Part shown: one piece after another, positions 47,855 to 57,500 of the stretch
Numbering within the stretch: the stretch's first letter is position 1
Layout: every line of letters starts with the position of its first letter
Source of the DNA: Marinomonas gallaica
Lineage (GTDB): Bacteria; Pseudomonadota; Gammaproteobacteria; Pseudomonadales; Marinomonadaceae
Direction of reading: 5' to 3'
Assembly (NCBI RefSeq): GCF_001639745.1
Contig: NZ_LTAX01000004.1
Coordinates: forward strand, 1-64,000
Length of the DNA: 64,000 nt
Program-made: the position numbers and the translations under genes
Notes under the pieces: model-generated
Database searches by the model: none
What the model saw: only the letters and a program-made list of their open reading frames with translations
Told to the model about the DNA's origin: nothing

Positions 47855-49327
47855 TTACAGAGTGAGACCGTTAGGTAATGTATCTGGCACCTGCAAAGCG
47901 TCCACTTCAATACTTGCGACAGGGTAAGCGCAGTAGTCTGCCGCGTAGTAAGCGCTTGCTCTGTGATTACCGCTTGCTCCGGTGCCACCAAAGGGGGCGG
48001 CACTGGATGCGCCTGTTGTTTGACGGTTCCAATTAATAATGCCAGCACGGGAATGTTGTAAAAACCACTCATATTCGCTGCGATCGTCAGACAAAATGCC
48101 AGCCGACAGACCAAAACGGGTATGGTTGGCAATCGTCATTGCTTGTTCTAAATCGTCATAACGAATGACCGTCAACAGCGGGCCAAAGTATTCAAGGTCA
48201 GGCAGTTGTTCGAGTATTTCAGTAGCATCAATAATGGCTGGTGTGACAAAGCCGGTATGGCTGTCGCCACGTGTCATAGGTACCAGTGGTTTAGCGCCCA
48301 GCGTCGTCAACTTGAGATAGTTTTCAAACAAAGTGTCTGCTGCTTTGGCGGATACGACTGGGCCCATGAATGGCTGAGGGTTCGCATCAAAACGATCGAC
48401 GTTAAGTGCCAGCGTGGCCTCTGTTAGTGCGTTTAAAATAGCGTCCCCATGGGCGCCGGTTGGCAGTAATAAGCGACGTGCACAGGTACAACGTTGGCCC
48501 GCCGATAAGAAAGCAGATTGGATGATTTCATAGACAACAGCACGAACATCTTGAGTTTTGTCAGACACCAATAGTGGGTTATTGCCGCCCATTTCTAGGG
48601 CTAATATTTTCCCTGGGTGGCCTGAGAATTGTTTGTGTAAAACATGCCCTACATCTGGGCTGCCAGTAAAGAATAAGCCATCAATGCCATCGTGATTCGC
48701 CAATGCAACACCGGTGTCACGCTCGCCTTGGACAAGGTTTAAAACGCCTGCAGGAATGCCTGCTTGTTGCCAAAGTTGAAACACGAAATCAGAGACGGCA
48801 GGGGCCAGTTCACTGGGCTTAAAGACCAGCGTATTGCCTGCAATTAAGGCAGGCACAATGTGGCCGTTGGGTAAGTGCGCTGGAAAATTATAGGGGCCGA
48901 ATACGGCGACAACGCCGTGTGGTCGATGGCGTAATACGGCTTTGGCACCGGGCATATCATTCGACTTTGTGCCTGTCCGTTCATTGTAAGCTTGTTTGGA
49001 TATACCGACTTTGCCAATCATGGCGGCAACTTCTGTACGAGTCTCCCAAATAGGCTTACCCGTTTCACGACTGATCAGTGTGGCAATGTCTTCAGTATTC
49101 TCTTTTACCAGTTCTGCGAAGCGATCAATAATGGCTAAACGTTCCTCTAGTGGACGATTCGCCCATGCCGGAAACGCTACGCGAGCACTTTCAATGGCCT
49201 GATCAACTTGTTCAGACGATGCGCTGTTGCCGTGCCATACAATGCTGCCATCAGCAGGGTCGATGGATTGAAACGTTGGGCCGCTTCCCTCAAGCCATGC
49301 TTGATTAATATACAGTTGTTGTTTCAT
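47855..49327 (-). CDS. astD: Succinylglutamate-semialdehyde dehydrogenase
   Basis: A 490-residue NAD-dependent aldehyde dehydrogenase that oxidises succinylglutamate semialdehyde, fourth step of the pathway. It has VFGPYNFPAHLPNGHIVPAL, FTGSPDVGHVL, LEMGGNNPLLV (catalytic Glu) and SAGQRCTCARRLLLP (catalytic Cys), then EYFGPLLTVI. I start it at ATG 49327, preceded by AAGGAG at five bases; an upstream TTG at 49345 would overlap aruG and the ribosome site. The order aruF-aruG-astD-astB is as in Pseudomonas. Confidence 0.96.
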   Translation of the reverse strand: MKQQLYINQAWLEGSGPTFQSIDPADGSIVWHGNSASSEQVDQAIESARVAFPAWANRPLEERLAIIDRFAELVKENTEDIATLISRETGKPIWETRTEVAAMIGKVGISKQAYNERTGTKSNDMPGAKAVLRHRPHGVVAVFGPYNFPAHLPNGHIVPALIAGNTLVFKPSELAPAVSDFVFQLWQQAGIPAGVLNLVQGERDTGVALANHDGIDGLFFTGSPDVGHVLHKQFSGHPGKILALEMGGNNPLLVSDKTQDVRAVVYEIIQSAFLSAGQRCTCARRLLLPTGAHGDAILNALTEATLALNVDRFDANPQPFMGPVVSAKAADTLFENYLKLTTLGAKPLVPMTRGDSHTGFVTPAIIDATEILEQLPDLEYFGPLLTVIRYDDLEQAMTIANHTRFGLSAGILSDDRSEYEWFLQHSRAGIINWNRQTTGASSAAPFGGTGASGNHRASAYYAADYCAYPVASIEVDALQVPDTLPNGLTL

Positions 49328-49341
49328 AAAAACTCCTTCGT

Positions 49342-50385
49342 TCAATGGCGTGTATGGGGCAGCAATTCGACTAAACGAATCGGCTCTTTGTGAGAGATGA
49401 GCAGTGCATCGGCTTCTTCTTGGCTAAGCACTAAGCCGCTTCCTGGCGGTGTTGCGCGTTGAATCAGAATGCAGCGAAAGTTATCCAGCTTGGCATTGGA
49501 AACTAAATAGTGAAGGCCTTCGCCGCTATTTTTAGGCTGACCAATGGTGGCTAAGACTAAACGGCTATCACGTACGGCCCGCAGGTCTTCTACACGTGCT
49601 TCTAGTGTTGGGCCACCGTCGAAAATATCGACGTAATTTTCAAAGCGAAAACCTTCTTGCTCTAGCAGTCGGCGTGCAGGTGCCGTACTGGTATGTACTT
49701 GTCCCAGTACTTCACGTGCATCAGGTGGCAGCAAGTTCACGTAAACAGGGTTGTTGGGCATCAGCTCGGCGATAAATTGTTTATTGCCTTGTGCGGTCAA
49801 TTCGTCTGCGCGTTCAAAATCGATGGAAAAGAATTGACGCCCCAAGCTTTCCCATAATGGAGAGCGGCCGTTTTCGTCGCACACGCCACGCATTTCTGCA
49901 AAGATTTTTTCCGTGAAGCGTTCTGGAAATTGTGCGAGAAACATAAAGCGGCATTTAGACAATAGTTGTCCATTACGCGAGTGGCGGTAGTCGTCTTGCA
50001 AGAACAAGGTACATACCTCACTGAAGCCAGTATAGTCGTTATTTAAAATTAACGTTGGGTGCATGTTATGAATGCTCAGCTCGCGAGAGGAGTGCGTAAT
50101 GGTGCCTAAGTGATAACTGTAGAAAGGTTCGTCTAGTCCCACCGCAGCCAACAACCCCGATGTACCAACGATGGTGCCAGTGTCGGTATCTTCCAGTACA
50201 AACAAGTACGATTCTTCGGTAGGCGCCTCAATGGTTTCTTTTTCAAAAGAGCGCACTGATAGATCAATTTTACGCTTGAGCACGTCTTCATCGGCGACCA
50301 GCGATGTGAAGCCAACACCCGTGAGAGCGGCTAAACGGTAGAGTTCTTCTAAATCGTCGGGCTTAATTGTTCGAATAACCATCAT
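49342..50385 (-). CDS. aruG: Arginine N-succinyltransferase, beta subunit (AruG-like)
   Basis: A 347-residue GNAT-fold enzyme that transfers succinyl from succinyl-CoA to arginine, the first step of the pathway. It begins MMVIRTIKPDDLEELYRLA; TGVGFTSLVADEDVLKRKID and CTLFLQDDYRHSRNGQLLSK follow, and AEMRGVCDENGRSPLWESLG then FFSIDFERAD are strong AstA signatures. A paralogue, aruF, lies directly upstream, so the enzyme is probably a heteromer as in P. aeruginosa. An AGAGG site precedes the start; two adjacent ATGs are possible. Confidence 0.93.
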   Translation of the reverse strand: MMVIRTIKPDDLEELYRLAALTGVGFTSLVADEDVLKRKIDLSVRSFEKETIEAPTEESYLFVLEDTDTGTIVGTSGLLAAVGLDEPFYSYHLGTITHSSRELSIHNMHPTLILNNDYTGFSEVCTLFLQDDYRHSRNGQLLSKCRFMFLAQFPERFTEKIFAEMRGVCDENGRSPLWESLGRQFFSIDFERADELTAQGNKQFIAELMPNNPVYVNLLPPDAREVLGQVHTSTAPARRLLEQEGFRFENYVDIFDGGPTLEARVEDLRAVRDSRLVLATIGQPKNSGEGLHYLVSNAKLDNFRCILIQRATPPGSGLVLSQEEADALLISHKEPIRLVELLPHTRH

Positions 50386-50437
50386 AAGCGATGTTCCTCT
50401 TAATACTGCTTACAGGGCGCTGTCACGCCTCTATCAT

Positions 50438-51451
50438 TTAAAGTTTAGACCACTGAATGAGACTACCGGAATGAATTCTTAGACGTTCTTGTAGGTCATT
50501 GTGGAGTACCAGGCCCGCTACTTGAGCTTGACCTGGTGCGCAGGCAACACGAAAATCTTCCAAATGGCCTGCGGCAATAAGGTAGGCTTCAGTCTGCTCT
50601 AATTGAGCATCGAAGAGCGCTTTACCATGGCGTTGATTGGCGATGGTACGAATATCTTGTGCTCTGGCCTCAATGCTGGGCCCTGCATCGAATATGTCGA
50701 CGTAATCACGAAAGGCAAAACCTTCGTCTAACAGAATATTGGCGATTTTTTCAGATCCTTCATGGATGACACCAATACAATTCTGCGCATCTTCGGGCAA
50801 CGTAGGGACATAGATCGGATAACGGGGCATAAGCTCGGCGATAAAATGTTTGTTGCTAATGCCCGATAAGTAGTCGGCTTTTTTAAAATCCATACTAAAA
50901 AAATGACGTCCCAGTGCTTCCCAAAAAGGCGAGTAGCCCTTGTGGTCGCTTTCACCGCGAATCTCGGCAAAAAGCTTGGGAGTAAAGCGATCTGGATGAT
51001 GAGCAATAAACAGTAAGCGCGCACGTGAAAGTAAGGCGAAGTTTTCATCGGTTTGATGCTTACGGTCTAGCACTAAAGAATTTAAACGCGTCGTGCCGCT
51101 GTAATCGTGACATAAATGTAACGCGGGGACGCGGTTATGGATCTGTAATTGTGGCGAGGCATGTACGACTTCATCAATGCGATAACTGTAGAAGGGCGCG
51201 TCTACGCCAACCATGGCATCGATGGAACACGTTCCTACGATTTCATGAGTGTCTTGTTGCTCCATAACAAACAGATAAAACTCGCTGCCAGGTTGAACGA
51301 CGTCAGTATTAAACGAGCGACGTGACGTTGCAATTTTATCGTTGAGACGTTCGCGATTGGCAGGAAAGTTGGTGATACCGATACCTGCATCGCGGGCTAA
51401 GCGTTCTAGCGCCGGTAAATCTGGAAAATCTGCTGGTCGAACTAAATACAC
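50438..51451 (-). CDS. aruF: Arginine N-succinyltransferase, alpha subunit (AruF-like)
   Basis: A 337-residue paralogue of aruG with the same layout: YLVRPADFPDLPALERLARD, GIGITNFPANRERLNDKIA, GESDHKGYSPFWEALGRHFF, MDFKKADYLSGISNKHFIAE. The acyl-CoA part is GNAT-like. It is the first gene of the ast operon here; the transaminase gene (aruC/astC) that leads the operon in Pseudomonas is absent, and no astE follows astB, so those steps must be encoded elsewhere. Divergent from a small DUF1653 gene across 134 bp. Confidence 0.93.
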   Translation of the reverse strand: MYLVRPADFPDLPALERLARDAGIGITNFPANRERLNDKIATSRRSFNTDVVQPGSEFYLFVMEQQDTHEIVGTCSIDAMVGVDAPFYSYRIDEVVHASPQLQIHNRVPALHLCHDYSGTTRLNSLVLDRKHQTDENFALLSRARLLFIAHHPDRFTPKLFAEIRGESDHKGYSPFWEALGRHFFSMDFKKADYLSGISNKHFIAELMPRYPIYVPTLPEDAQNCIGVIHEGSEKIANILLDEGFAFRDYVDIFDAGPSIEARAQDIRTIANQRHGKALFDAQLEQTEAYLIAAGHLEDFRVACAPGQAQVAGLVLHNDLQERLRIHSGSLIQWSKL

Positions 51452-51585
51452 TAGACGCTCCTTTTGTATAAGCGGACAATAGATTTATTATCGTTAAAGG
51501 TGTTCAAAGGTAACAGATACGAAGTTTCGTAATTGCGACCTAGCATTCAAAAACTGAGACATTTCGAGTCGAATTTAGGTAAATC

Positions 51586-51819
51586 ATGAAAAAAGCAACG
51601 ATCAAATCGGGTGTGTACCGTCATTACAAAGGGGCTGAATATTGGGTAGAGCGTGTGGCGCGACACAGTGAAACAGACGAGGAGCTTGTGGTGTATCAAG
51701 CTCTTTATGGGGATCATGGTTGGTGGGTGCGACCGAAAAGCATGTTTTTAGAAAGTGTTGAAATTGAAGGTGAAACAATACCGCGATTCGATTGGATCAG
51801 AGCTAAAATTGAGAAATGA
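51586..51819 (+). CDS. DUF1653-domain protein
   Basis: A 77-residue protein with IKSGVYRHYKGAEYWVERVA, then VVYQALYGDHGWWVRPKSMF, the typical DUF1653 core (an SH3-like small barrel). The family is widespread and uncharacterised. There is no strong ribosome site before the ATG. It is divergent from the ast operon and followed by a long perfect hairpin. Confidence 0.88.
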   Translation: MKKATIKSGVYRHYKGAEYWVERVARHSETDEELVVYQALYGDHGWWVRPKSMFLESVEIEGETIPRFDWIRAKIEK

Positions 51820-51820
51820 G

Positions 51821-51857
51821 CATAACAAAGGGCCACATCATGTGGCCCTTTGTTATG
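51821..51857. terminator. Bidirectional terminator with 17-bp perfect arms
   Basis: CATAACAAAGGGCCACA and its exact complement flank the loop TCA. It starts two bases after the DUF1653 stop, and the converging YjiH-type gene ends 21 bp further. The CCCTTTGTT tail is only modestly T-rich, but the symmetric stem serves both strands. Confidence 0.8.
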
Positions 51858-51877
51858 AGGTAAGCACGTAGCAAACG

Positions 51878-53248
51878 TTAGAAAATCAGATGGGCGACAC
51901 CCGCAATGATTGGCAAGGTGATGACAGTACGCATAATAAAGATAAAGAACATCTCTATAAGGTTGACTGGAATTTTACTGCCAAGAATCAGCGCCCCGAT
52001 TTCGGACAAATAGATCAGCTGGGTAATTGACACCGCAGCGATGATAAAGCGTGTCATCTCACTTTCGATGGAGGCCGCCATGATCGAAGGAATAAACATA
52101 TCAGCAAAACCTACCACTAAGGTTTCTGAGGCTTTGCCGGCTTCTGGCACGGCCAGTAATTCTAGCAGTGGTACAAAAGGCTGACCAAGGATACTGAAGA
52201 GGCTGGTGTTTTCAGCGACGACTAAAGCAAGTGTTCCGATGGCCATCACTACGGGCAATACACAGAACACCATCTCAGCAGCATTTTTCGCGCCGTCCGC
52301 TAACACGGCTTTTGCACCACGGCTGCTTTCCGCTCGCTGAATGGCTTGTTTGATCCCCAGAGAGAACAACTCTTTCAGTGGCTTGCTAGACAATTCACAA
52401 GGCTCTGCGGTGGTGCCATTATGATATTGATTGGTTTTCCAGCGTAAAGGTGGCAAACGGGGAATAATTAGGGCTGCCACAAAACCTGCCAGCGAAACGG
52501 CAAAGTAAAACGGAATGAATAAATGCTCCAATTCCACTTGTGCAATCACAACAAGCGCAAAACTGATTGATACCGCTGAAAATGTAGTCGCAATTACGGC
52601 CGCTTCACGTTGGGTGTATAGGTTCTTTTCATATTGTTGGCTGGTCAACATGACGCCAACGGTGCCGTCTCCGAGCCACGACGTAGTACAGTCGATAGAG
52701 GAGCGTCCGGGTAAATTAAACAATGGCCGCATGATCTTACTCATTAGACTACCGGTTAACTCTAACAATCCGAAATCTAATAAAAGTGGCAGCAGTAACC
52801 CAGCGAATAAAAATACAGACAGCAGTGTTGGCATGAGTTCTTGTAGTACTAAACCGCCAGTATATTCGTGCCAAATCATGGCCGGCCCAACGGCATTAAG
52901 TGTCATGATGGCAAATACTGCACCTAAAATACGCAGCAACAACCAAGGGTAGCTGGTCAAAAATAGGGTCGTTAGGAGTGGCTTATTGTGTAGTGGTTTA
53001 TACAGCGTTGTTATAAACGACAGTACAGCAGCAATGCATATCAGTATTGTGACAATCAACGGGGCTTCATTGCCTAATAGCGCTTTAAATTCCCCTGCGA
53101 GCACAGCTATTGGGATGGTGACGCCATCTTTGTAGGCGACAGGCGTCATAAATAAGAGTAGGCCTAAAATAGACGGCACTATAAATTTCCAAAGACTGCG
53201 TCGGCTGGTTTGAGCCTCTTGATAATTGGAATGAGCTTGATTAGGCAT
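51878..53248 (-). CDS. YjiH-family membrane protein (nucleoside-recognition/gate domains)
   Basis: A 456-residue integral membrane protein with about ten to eleven helices. It begins with a cytoplasmic N-terminus then KFIVPSILGLLLFMTPVAYK, the typical YjiH start. LLDFGLLELTGSLMSKIMRP and LPGRSSIDCTTSWLGDGTVG are characteristic of the gate/nucleoside-recognition fold, and a second such domain sits at ~310-450 (ADGAKNAAEMVFCVLPVVMA). The transported substrate is unknown; in some bacteria relatives lie next to amino-acid catabolic genes, which would fit the adjacent ast operon, but that is inference. Confidence 0.88.
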   Translation of the reverse strand: MPNQAHSNYQEAQTSRRSLWKFIVPSILGLLLFMTPVAYKDGVTIPIAVLAGEFKALLGNEAPLIVTILICIAAVLSFITTLYKPLHNKPLLTTLFLTSYPWLLLRILGAVFAIMTLNAVGPAMIWHEYTGGLVLQELMPTLLSVFLFAGLLLPLLLDFGLLELTGSLMSKIMRPLFNLPGRSSIDCTTSWLGDGTVGVMLTSQQYEKNLYTQREAAVIATTFSAVSISFALVVIAQVELEHLFIPFYFAVSLAGFVAALIIPRLPPLRWKTNQYHNGTTAEPCELSSKPLKELFSLGIKQAIQRAESSRGAKAVLADGAKNAAEMVFCVLPVVMAIGTLALVVAENTSLFSILGQPFVPLLELLAVPEAGKASETLVVGFADMFIPSIMAASIESEMTRFIIAAVSITQLIYLSEIGALILGSKIPVNLIEMFFIFIMRTVITLPIIAGVAHLIF

Positions 53249-53295
53249 GAATCTTGTCCTTTTCCTTAAATGTCATTTTTCTTATTTGTCGCGCT

Positions 53296-53323
53296 ATACT
53301 AGCTTTTCGAACCTTGATGGCAA
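53296..53323 (-). promoter_or_regulatory. Candidate promoter of the YjiH-family gene
   Basis: On the minus strand TTGCCA (53318-53323) and TAGTAT (53296-53301) are separated by 16 bp, about 48 bp before the start at 53248. Box similarity only. Confidence 0.35.
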
Positions 53324-53439
53324 TTTAGTTGCCAGTATGTAGGGCTAATTTCGTTAGTTTTGGTCGCATTTTCGAAATAGAGAAGATAGGTGTGTCGACT
53401 TGAAGAAAGTATTTTTCTGAAAGGTTGGCGTACATATAG

Positions 53440-53473
53440 CAATGCCATAGAGCCTATTTGCTCTATGGCATTG
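53440..53473. terminator. Hairpin downstream of the LysR gene
   Basis: CAATGCCATAGAG and CTCTATGGCATTG pair over 13 bp with an 8-nt loop, 39 bp past the LysR stop on the minus strand. Neither side has a good T-run, so it may stabilise the mRNA end rather than terminate. Confidence 0.55.
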
Positions 53474-53511
53474 GTTAATTAACTATTACGTGCAGCTATT
53501 CGATGGTGGAC

Positions 53512-54498
53512 TTAGTTTTCGTACACCCAAGGTGAAGACTGCATAAAATTGATGATTTGCTCACGAAACCAGCGATGAGCAGGGTCTTTATCATAGCGCT
53601 CATGCCAACAAATTTGCACTGGGTGACGGCCGTTATAAGGGTCAGCGGCCACGGCATCAGCCGGTAAAGGTAGAACTTTTATTGACGTATAATTTTGTCG
53701 ACAGGAAGAGATGTTGCTAAACAATTCCCCCAGTTGCGCCGAGCCAATCAAAGCCATGCCACGTTTTACCGCTTCTATGGTAACTGCAATACTGTCGGTC
53801 TCAATTTTCGGTTCAATCACATAGCCGAGCTGTTCCAGCTTTTCAATCGTAACGCTGGTGGTCGCGCTTTGGAAATTACGGATATTGAAGACCACTGTTT
53901 TGTGAGCGAGCAGTTCTTTGAGGGTGACTTCGTCTTGGAAGTAAAGCGGGTGCGCTTCACTTAAAATAACGCAGGCGTCCATACTGCCGATCATTTTACT
54001 GCGAATATTATTGGGCGTAGATTCGGCGTTAACGATACCTAGGTCAACGCCATTCATTAGGTCATCGTAGCCATTGTCACTCCAGCTGCTGCTGGTTAGG
54101 CGAATATTAGGCGCTTGATAATGCAACAACGCCAGCAGAGGCTCGATAAATGTCAGCAGTAATTCTTCATCTGCTTTGATACTAAAGCGGCGCTTTAACG
54201 TACTTTGGTCGAAATGGCTTGGCTGAAGTAAATTCGACATAGAGCCAAGAATCGGCGTTATTTGCTCATGTAATTCGTAGGCACGTGACGTAGGGCTCAG
54301 GCCATAAGCTTGGCGTGTAAAAAGTGGGTCTTTAAAGAGATCACGTAGGCGCTGCAATGATTTGCTCAGGGCCGGTTGAGTGACCCCTAAACGTTCCGCT
54401 GCACGCGAAACGCTGCATTCTTCCAATATGATTTCAAAAGACACCAGCAGTTTGATGTCGAGTTTCAGTAAATCATCTATTTGCATAGTTCTATCCAT
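53512..54498 (-). CDS. LysR-family transcriptional regulator
   Basis: A 328-residue regulator. The N-terminal winged helix-turn-helix is LLVSFEIILEECSVSRAAER followed by LGVTQPALSKSLQRLRDLF. The C-terminal substrate-binding domain (~95-310) is of the periplasmic-binding-protein type. It lies 41 bp downstream of the RND pump gene on the same strand, so it is probably the third gene of that operon and may regulate it; its effector is unknown. I start it at ATG 54498 (MDRTMQIDD), with GAGG just upstream; TTG 54513 and ATG 54486 are alternatives. The ribosome site lies inside a hairpin (54503-54525). Confidence 0.92.
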   Translation of the reverse strand: MDRTMQIDDLLKLDIKLLVSFEIILEECSVSRAAERLGVTQPALSKSLQRLRDLFKDPLFTRQAYGLSPTSRAYELHEQITPILGSMSNLLQPSHFDQSTLKRRFSIKADEELLLTFIEPLLALLHYQAPNIRLTSSSWSDNGYDDLMNGVDLGIVNAESTPNNIRSKMIGSMDACVILSEAHPLYFQDEVTLKELLAHKTVVFNIRNFQSATTSVTIEKLEQLGYVIEPKIETDSIAVTIEAVKRGMALIGSAQLGELFSNISSCRQNYTSIKVLPLPADAVAADPYNGRHPVQICWHERYDKDPAHRWFREQIINFMQSSPWVYEN

Positions 54499-54502
54499 TT
54501 TA

Positions 54503-54525
54503 CCTCGACCCAAATTGGGTCGAGG
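54503..54525. promoter_or_regulatory. Perfect hairpin covering the LysR gene's ribosome site
   Basis: CCTCGACCCA and TGGGTCGAGG pair over 10 bp with a 3-nt loop. On the minus strand the right arm ends GTCGAGG, just four bases before the ATG at 54498, so folding would hide the ribosome site. No T-run follows, which argues against a simple terminator; the structure may lower LysR translation or serve as an operator. Confidence 0.55.
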
Positions 54526-54539
54526 TATTTGTGCGCGAT

Positions 54540-57500
54540 TTATGAGTCAAAATCGCTCATTTTACGATACTTCACACGGTGCAAAATGACATAAAAGACA
54601 GGTACGGCAATCAAAGTCAGAATCGTCGCAAAGCCTAAGCCAAACGCAATAACAACTGCCATACCTTCGAAAAATGCATCGTACAACAGCGGCACCATAC
54701 CAAGGATTGTGGTAATGGCTGCCATGCACACTGGGCGTACACGACTGACCGCTGATTTGAAGATCGCTTCGTAGGTTTCCGTTCCTTGTGCGAGCTCGTA
54801 GTTGATTTGGTCTGCCAAAACGATACCGTTTTTCACAATCATGCCGGACAAACTTAGGAAGCCAAGCAAGGCCATGAAGCTAAATGCAGCATCCATTATC
54901 AGCAGTCCAGAAGACACACCGATAAGGGCTAACGGTACGCAAAACCAAATGACTAATGGCACGCGCACAGAATTAAATAACAATATAGTAATGATAAACA
55001 TGAATAGGTAGCCCATGGGAAGCGAAGTAAAGATGTTTGCTTGAGCATCCGTACTACTTTCATATTCTCCCCCCCATTCCATGCTATATCCGGGTGGAAG
55101 TGCGATGTTTTCGACACTTTCACGGATACGGCTGAACACCGCCATTGCCGTTTCATCGCCTAAAATTAAAGGGTCTGCTTTTACGGTAATCGTACGTTTA
55201 CGGTCTCGGCGCTCAATGATCGGGTTTTCCCAAACGGTTTCAAAGCCATCGACTAAGTTTGAAACAGAAATGTATGCACCACTGGCTGGGCTATAGATTT
55301 GTAAATCACGAACTTGATCAATCGACACGCGCTCATTCTCAGGCACGGTCTGAATGATGGGCAATAAGTCTGTGCCATCGCGATAGGTGCCGATTTTAGA
55401 ACCTGTGAAGTTAGTCAGCAAGACTTCGTCCAAATCACTCTTATTGATGCCTAAGCGACGTGCTTGCGCATCGTTAAAAATTGGGCGTAGAACTTTAACG
55501 GGTTGGCGCCAGTCGTCTTTGATGTTCTCTAAGCCCCCGTCAGCACGATAGATAGCTTGTACTTTCTGGCTGAGTTGGCGTAACACTTGCGGATCGGGAC
55601 CGCTAAAGCGCGCTTCGATTTTAGCACCGGTCGATGGCCCCAATTGGAGGCGCTGCAACTTAAATTCCACGTCTGGATATTTCTCAGACATCATCTGATA
55701 AATTTCTTCCATCAAGGGTGGAATATCGTCACTGGTTTTAGTTCGGACAATAAACTGGGCATAGCTGGTATCGGTTTGTTTGGCTTCATACGTCAGCATA
55801 AAGCGCAGTGCACCTTGGCCGGTCGTGCTGGTCACAAATTCGATACGATCATCACCCAACAGCTCTTGTTCAATCTCATTCACCTTGTCATAGGTGGCAT
55901 TGATATGTGTGCCTTCTGGCATATTAATATCAAGGTAGAACATCGGTGTGGTAGACGGCGGAAAGAACGCCTGTTTCACAAACTGGAAAGCCCAACCAGA
56001 CACCACTAAAGCGCCCACTAAACTGATGACCGTCATCCAACGGAAATGCATGGCTTTATCAAGTAACCATTTGTACCAAACAAATAGAAAGCCTTTGTAT
56101 GGGTCTTGTTCTTCTTCGGAGCTGTCGCTTTGTTTGCTTTCTTTAAAAAATAAGTCACAGAAGAAGGGCGTCAATGTAATCGCTGTAACCCAGCTAAGCA
56201 TTAGGGATATCAGCAATACAAAGAATAAAGAGCCGACAAATTCACCCACAGAGTCTGGAGACAAGCCAATGGGCGCAAAGGCGGTGACGGCAATGACGGT
56301 TGCACCCAATAATGGCCATTTGGTTTGTTTTACGACACTAGAGGCGGCTTCGAATTTACTTTGACCACGATGGAGGCCAATCAGTATGCCTTCCGTTACT
56401 ACGATGGCGTTATCAACCAGCATGCCTAAGGCGATGATTAACCCCCCGAGGGAGATACGTTGCAAGTTGATATCGAAGTAATCCATGACAATAAAGGTGC
56501 CAAGGATTGTCAACAGTAGGATCAAGCCGATCAAAATACCTGAGCGAACACCCATGAAGACCAGCAATACCAAAATAACAATGCCGACTGCGGCCGCTAA
56601 GTTTGATAAAAAGTTGGTAACAGAGTTGGCGACTTCTTTGGATTGAAAGTAAACCGTATCCATGTTGATGCCGACAGGCTGTTGATACTGGATCTCTGTT
56701 AAGCGATTTTCAATGCGTTCACCAACGTCCACAACATTGACGTTATTAGCGAATGAAATGCCCAAAAGTAGGGAGCTGGCTCCGTTAAAATTCACCAAAT
56801 GTGTTTGCGGATCTTGGTATTCGCGTTTGACGGATGCCACGTCACTTAAACGAATTAGGTTGCCGTCACCAGGGGTACCAATAGTGAGGTTTTCTAATTC
56901 TGAAATATCATTGAATTCGCCCGTCGGACTAATGCGGATGTAATCCGAGCCTACCTGTACTTTACCTGCGTTTGAGACGACATTCTGGTTAGTCAGTAAG
57001 CTTTGTAATTGAGTAGGGGAGACGCCCATAGTCGCGAGTTTAGAGCGAGAAATTTCAATGGTCACTTGCTCAGCCTGCTCTGCAGCAACTTCTACTTTGG
57101 CGACACCATCGACTAATACAAGTTCACGTTTTACATAGTCAACGTAGTTCTCAAGGTCTTTGTAAGGGTAGCCTTCACCGTGAACGGCGAGCATGATGCC
57201 ATACACGTCACCGAAGTCATCGACTACGATCGGGGATGAAACACCGGCTGGGAATTGCCCCTGCATGTCACGGATTTTCTTACGCAACTCGTCCCAGATT
57301 TGCTTTAACTCTTGGGCACGGTAAGTGTCCTTGATCGTCACTTGTACCTTCGAGTAGCCGTCTTTTGAGGTAGAACGTATCTCGTCTACATAGGATAGGT
57401 TCTGTAGTTGCAGCTCGATCGGGTAGGTCACTTCTTCTTCGACCTGTTCAGGGCTGGCGCCCGGATATTGCGTAATCACCAAGGCATCTTTAATGGTGAA

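Noticed and set aside
49328..49345. Longer astD starting at TTG 49345
   Set aside because: That start would overlap the aruG stop and cover the AAGGAG that clearly serves ATG 49327.
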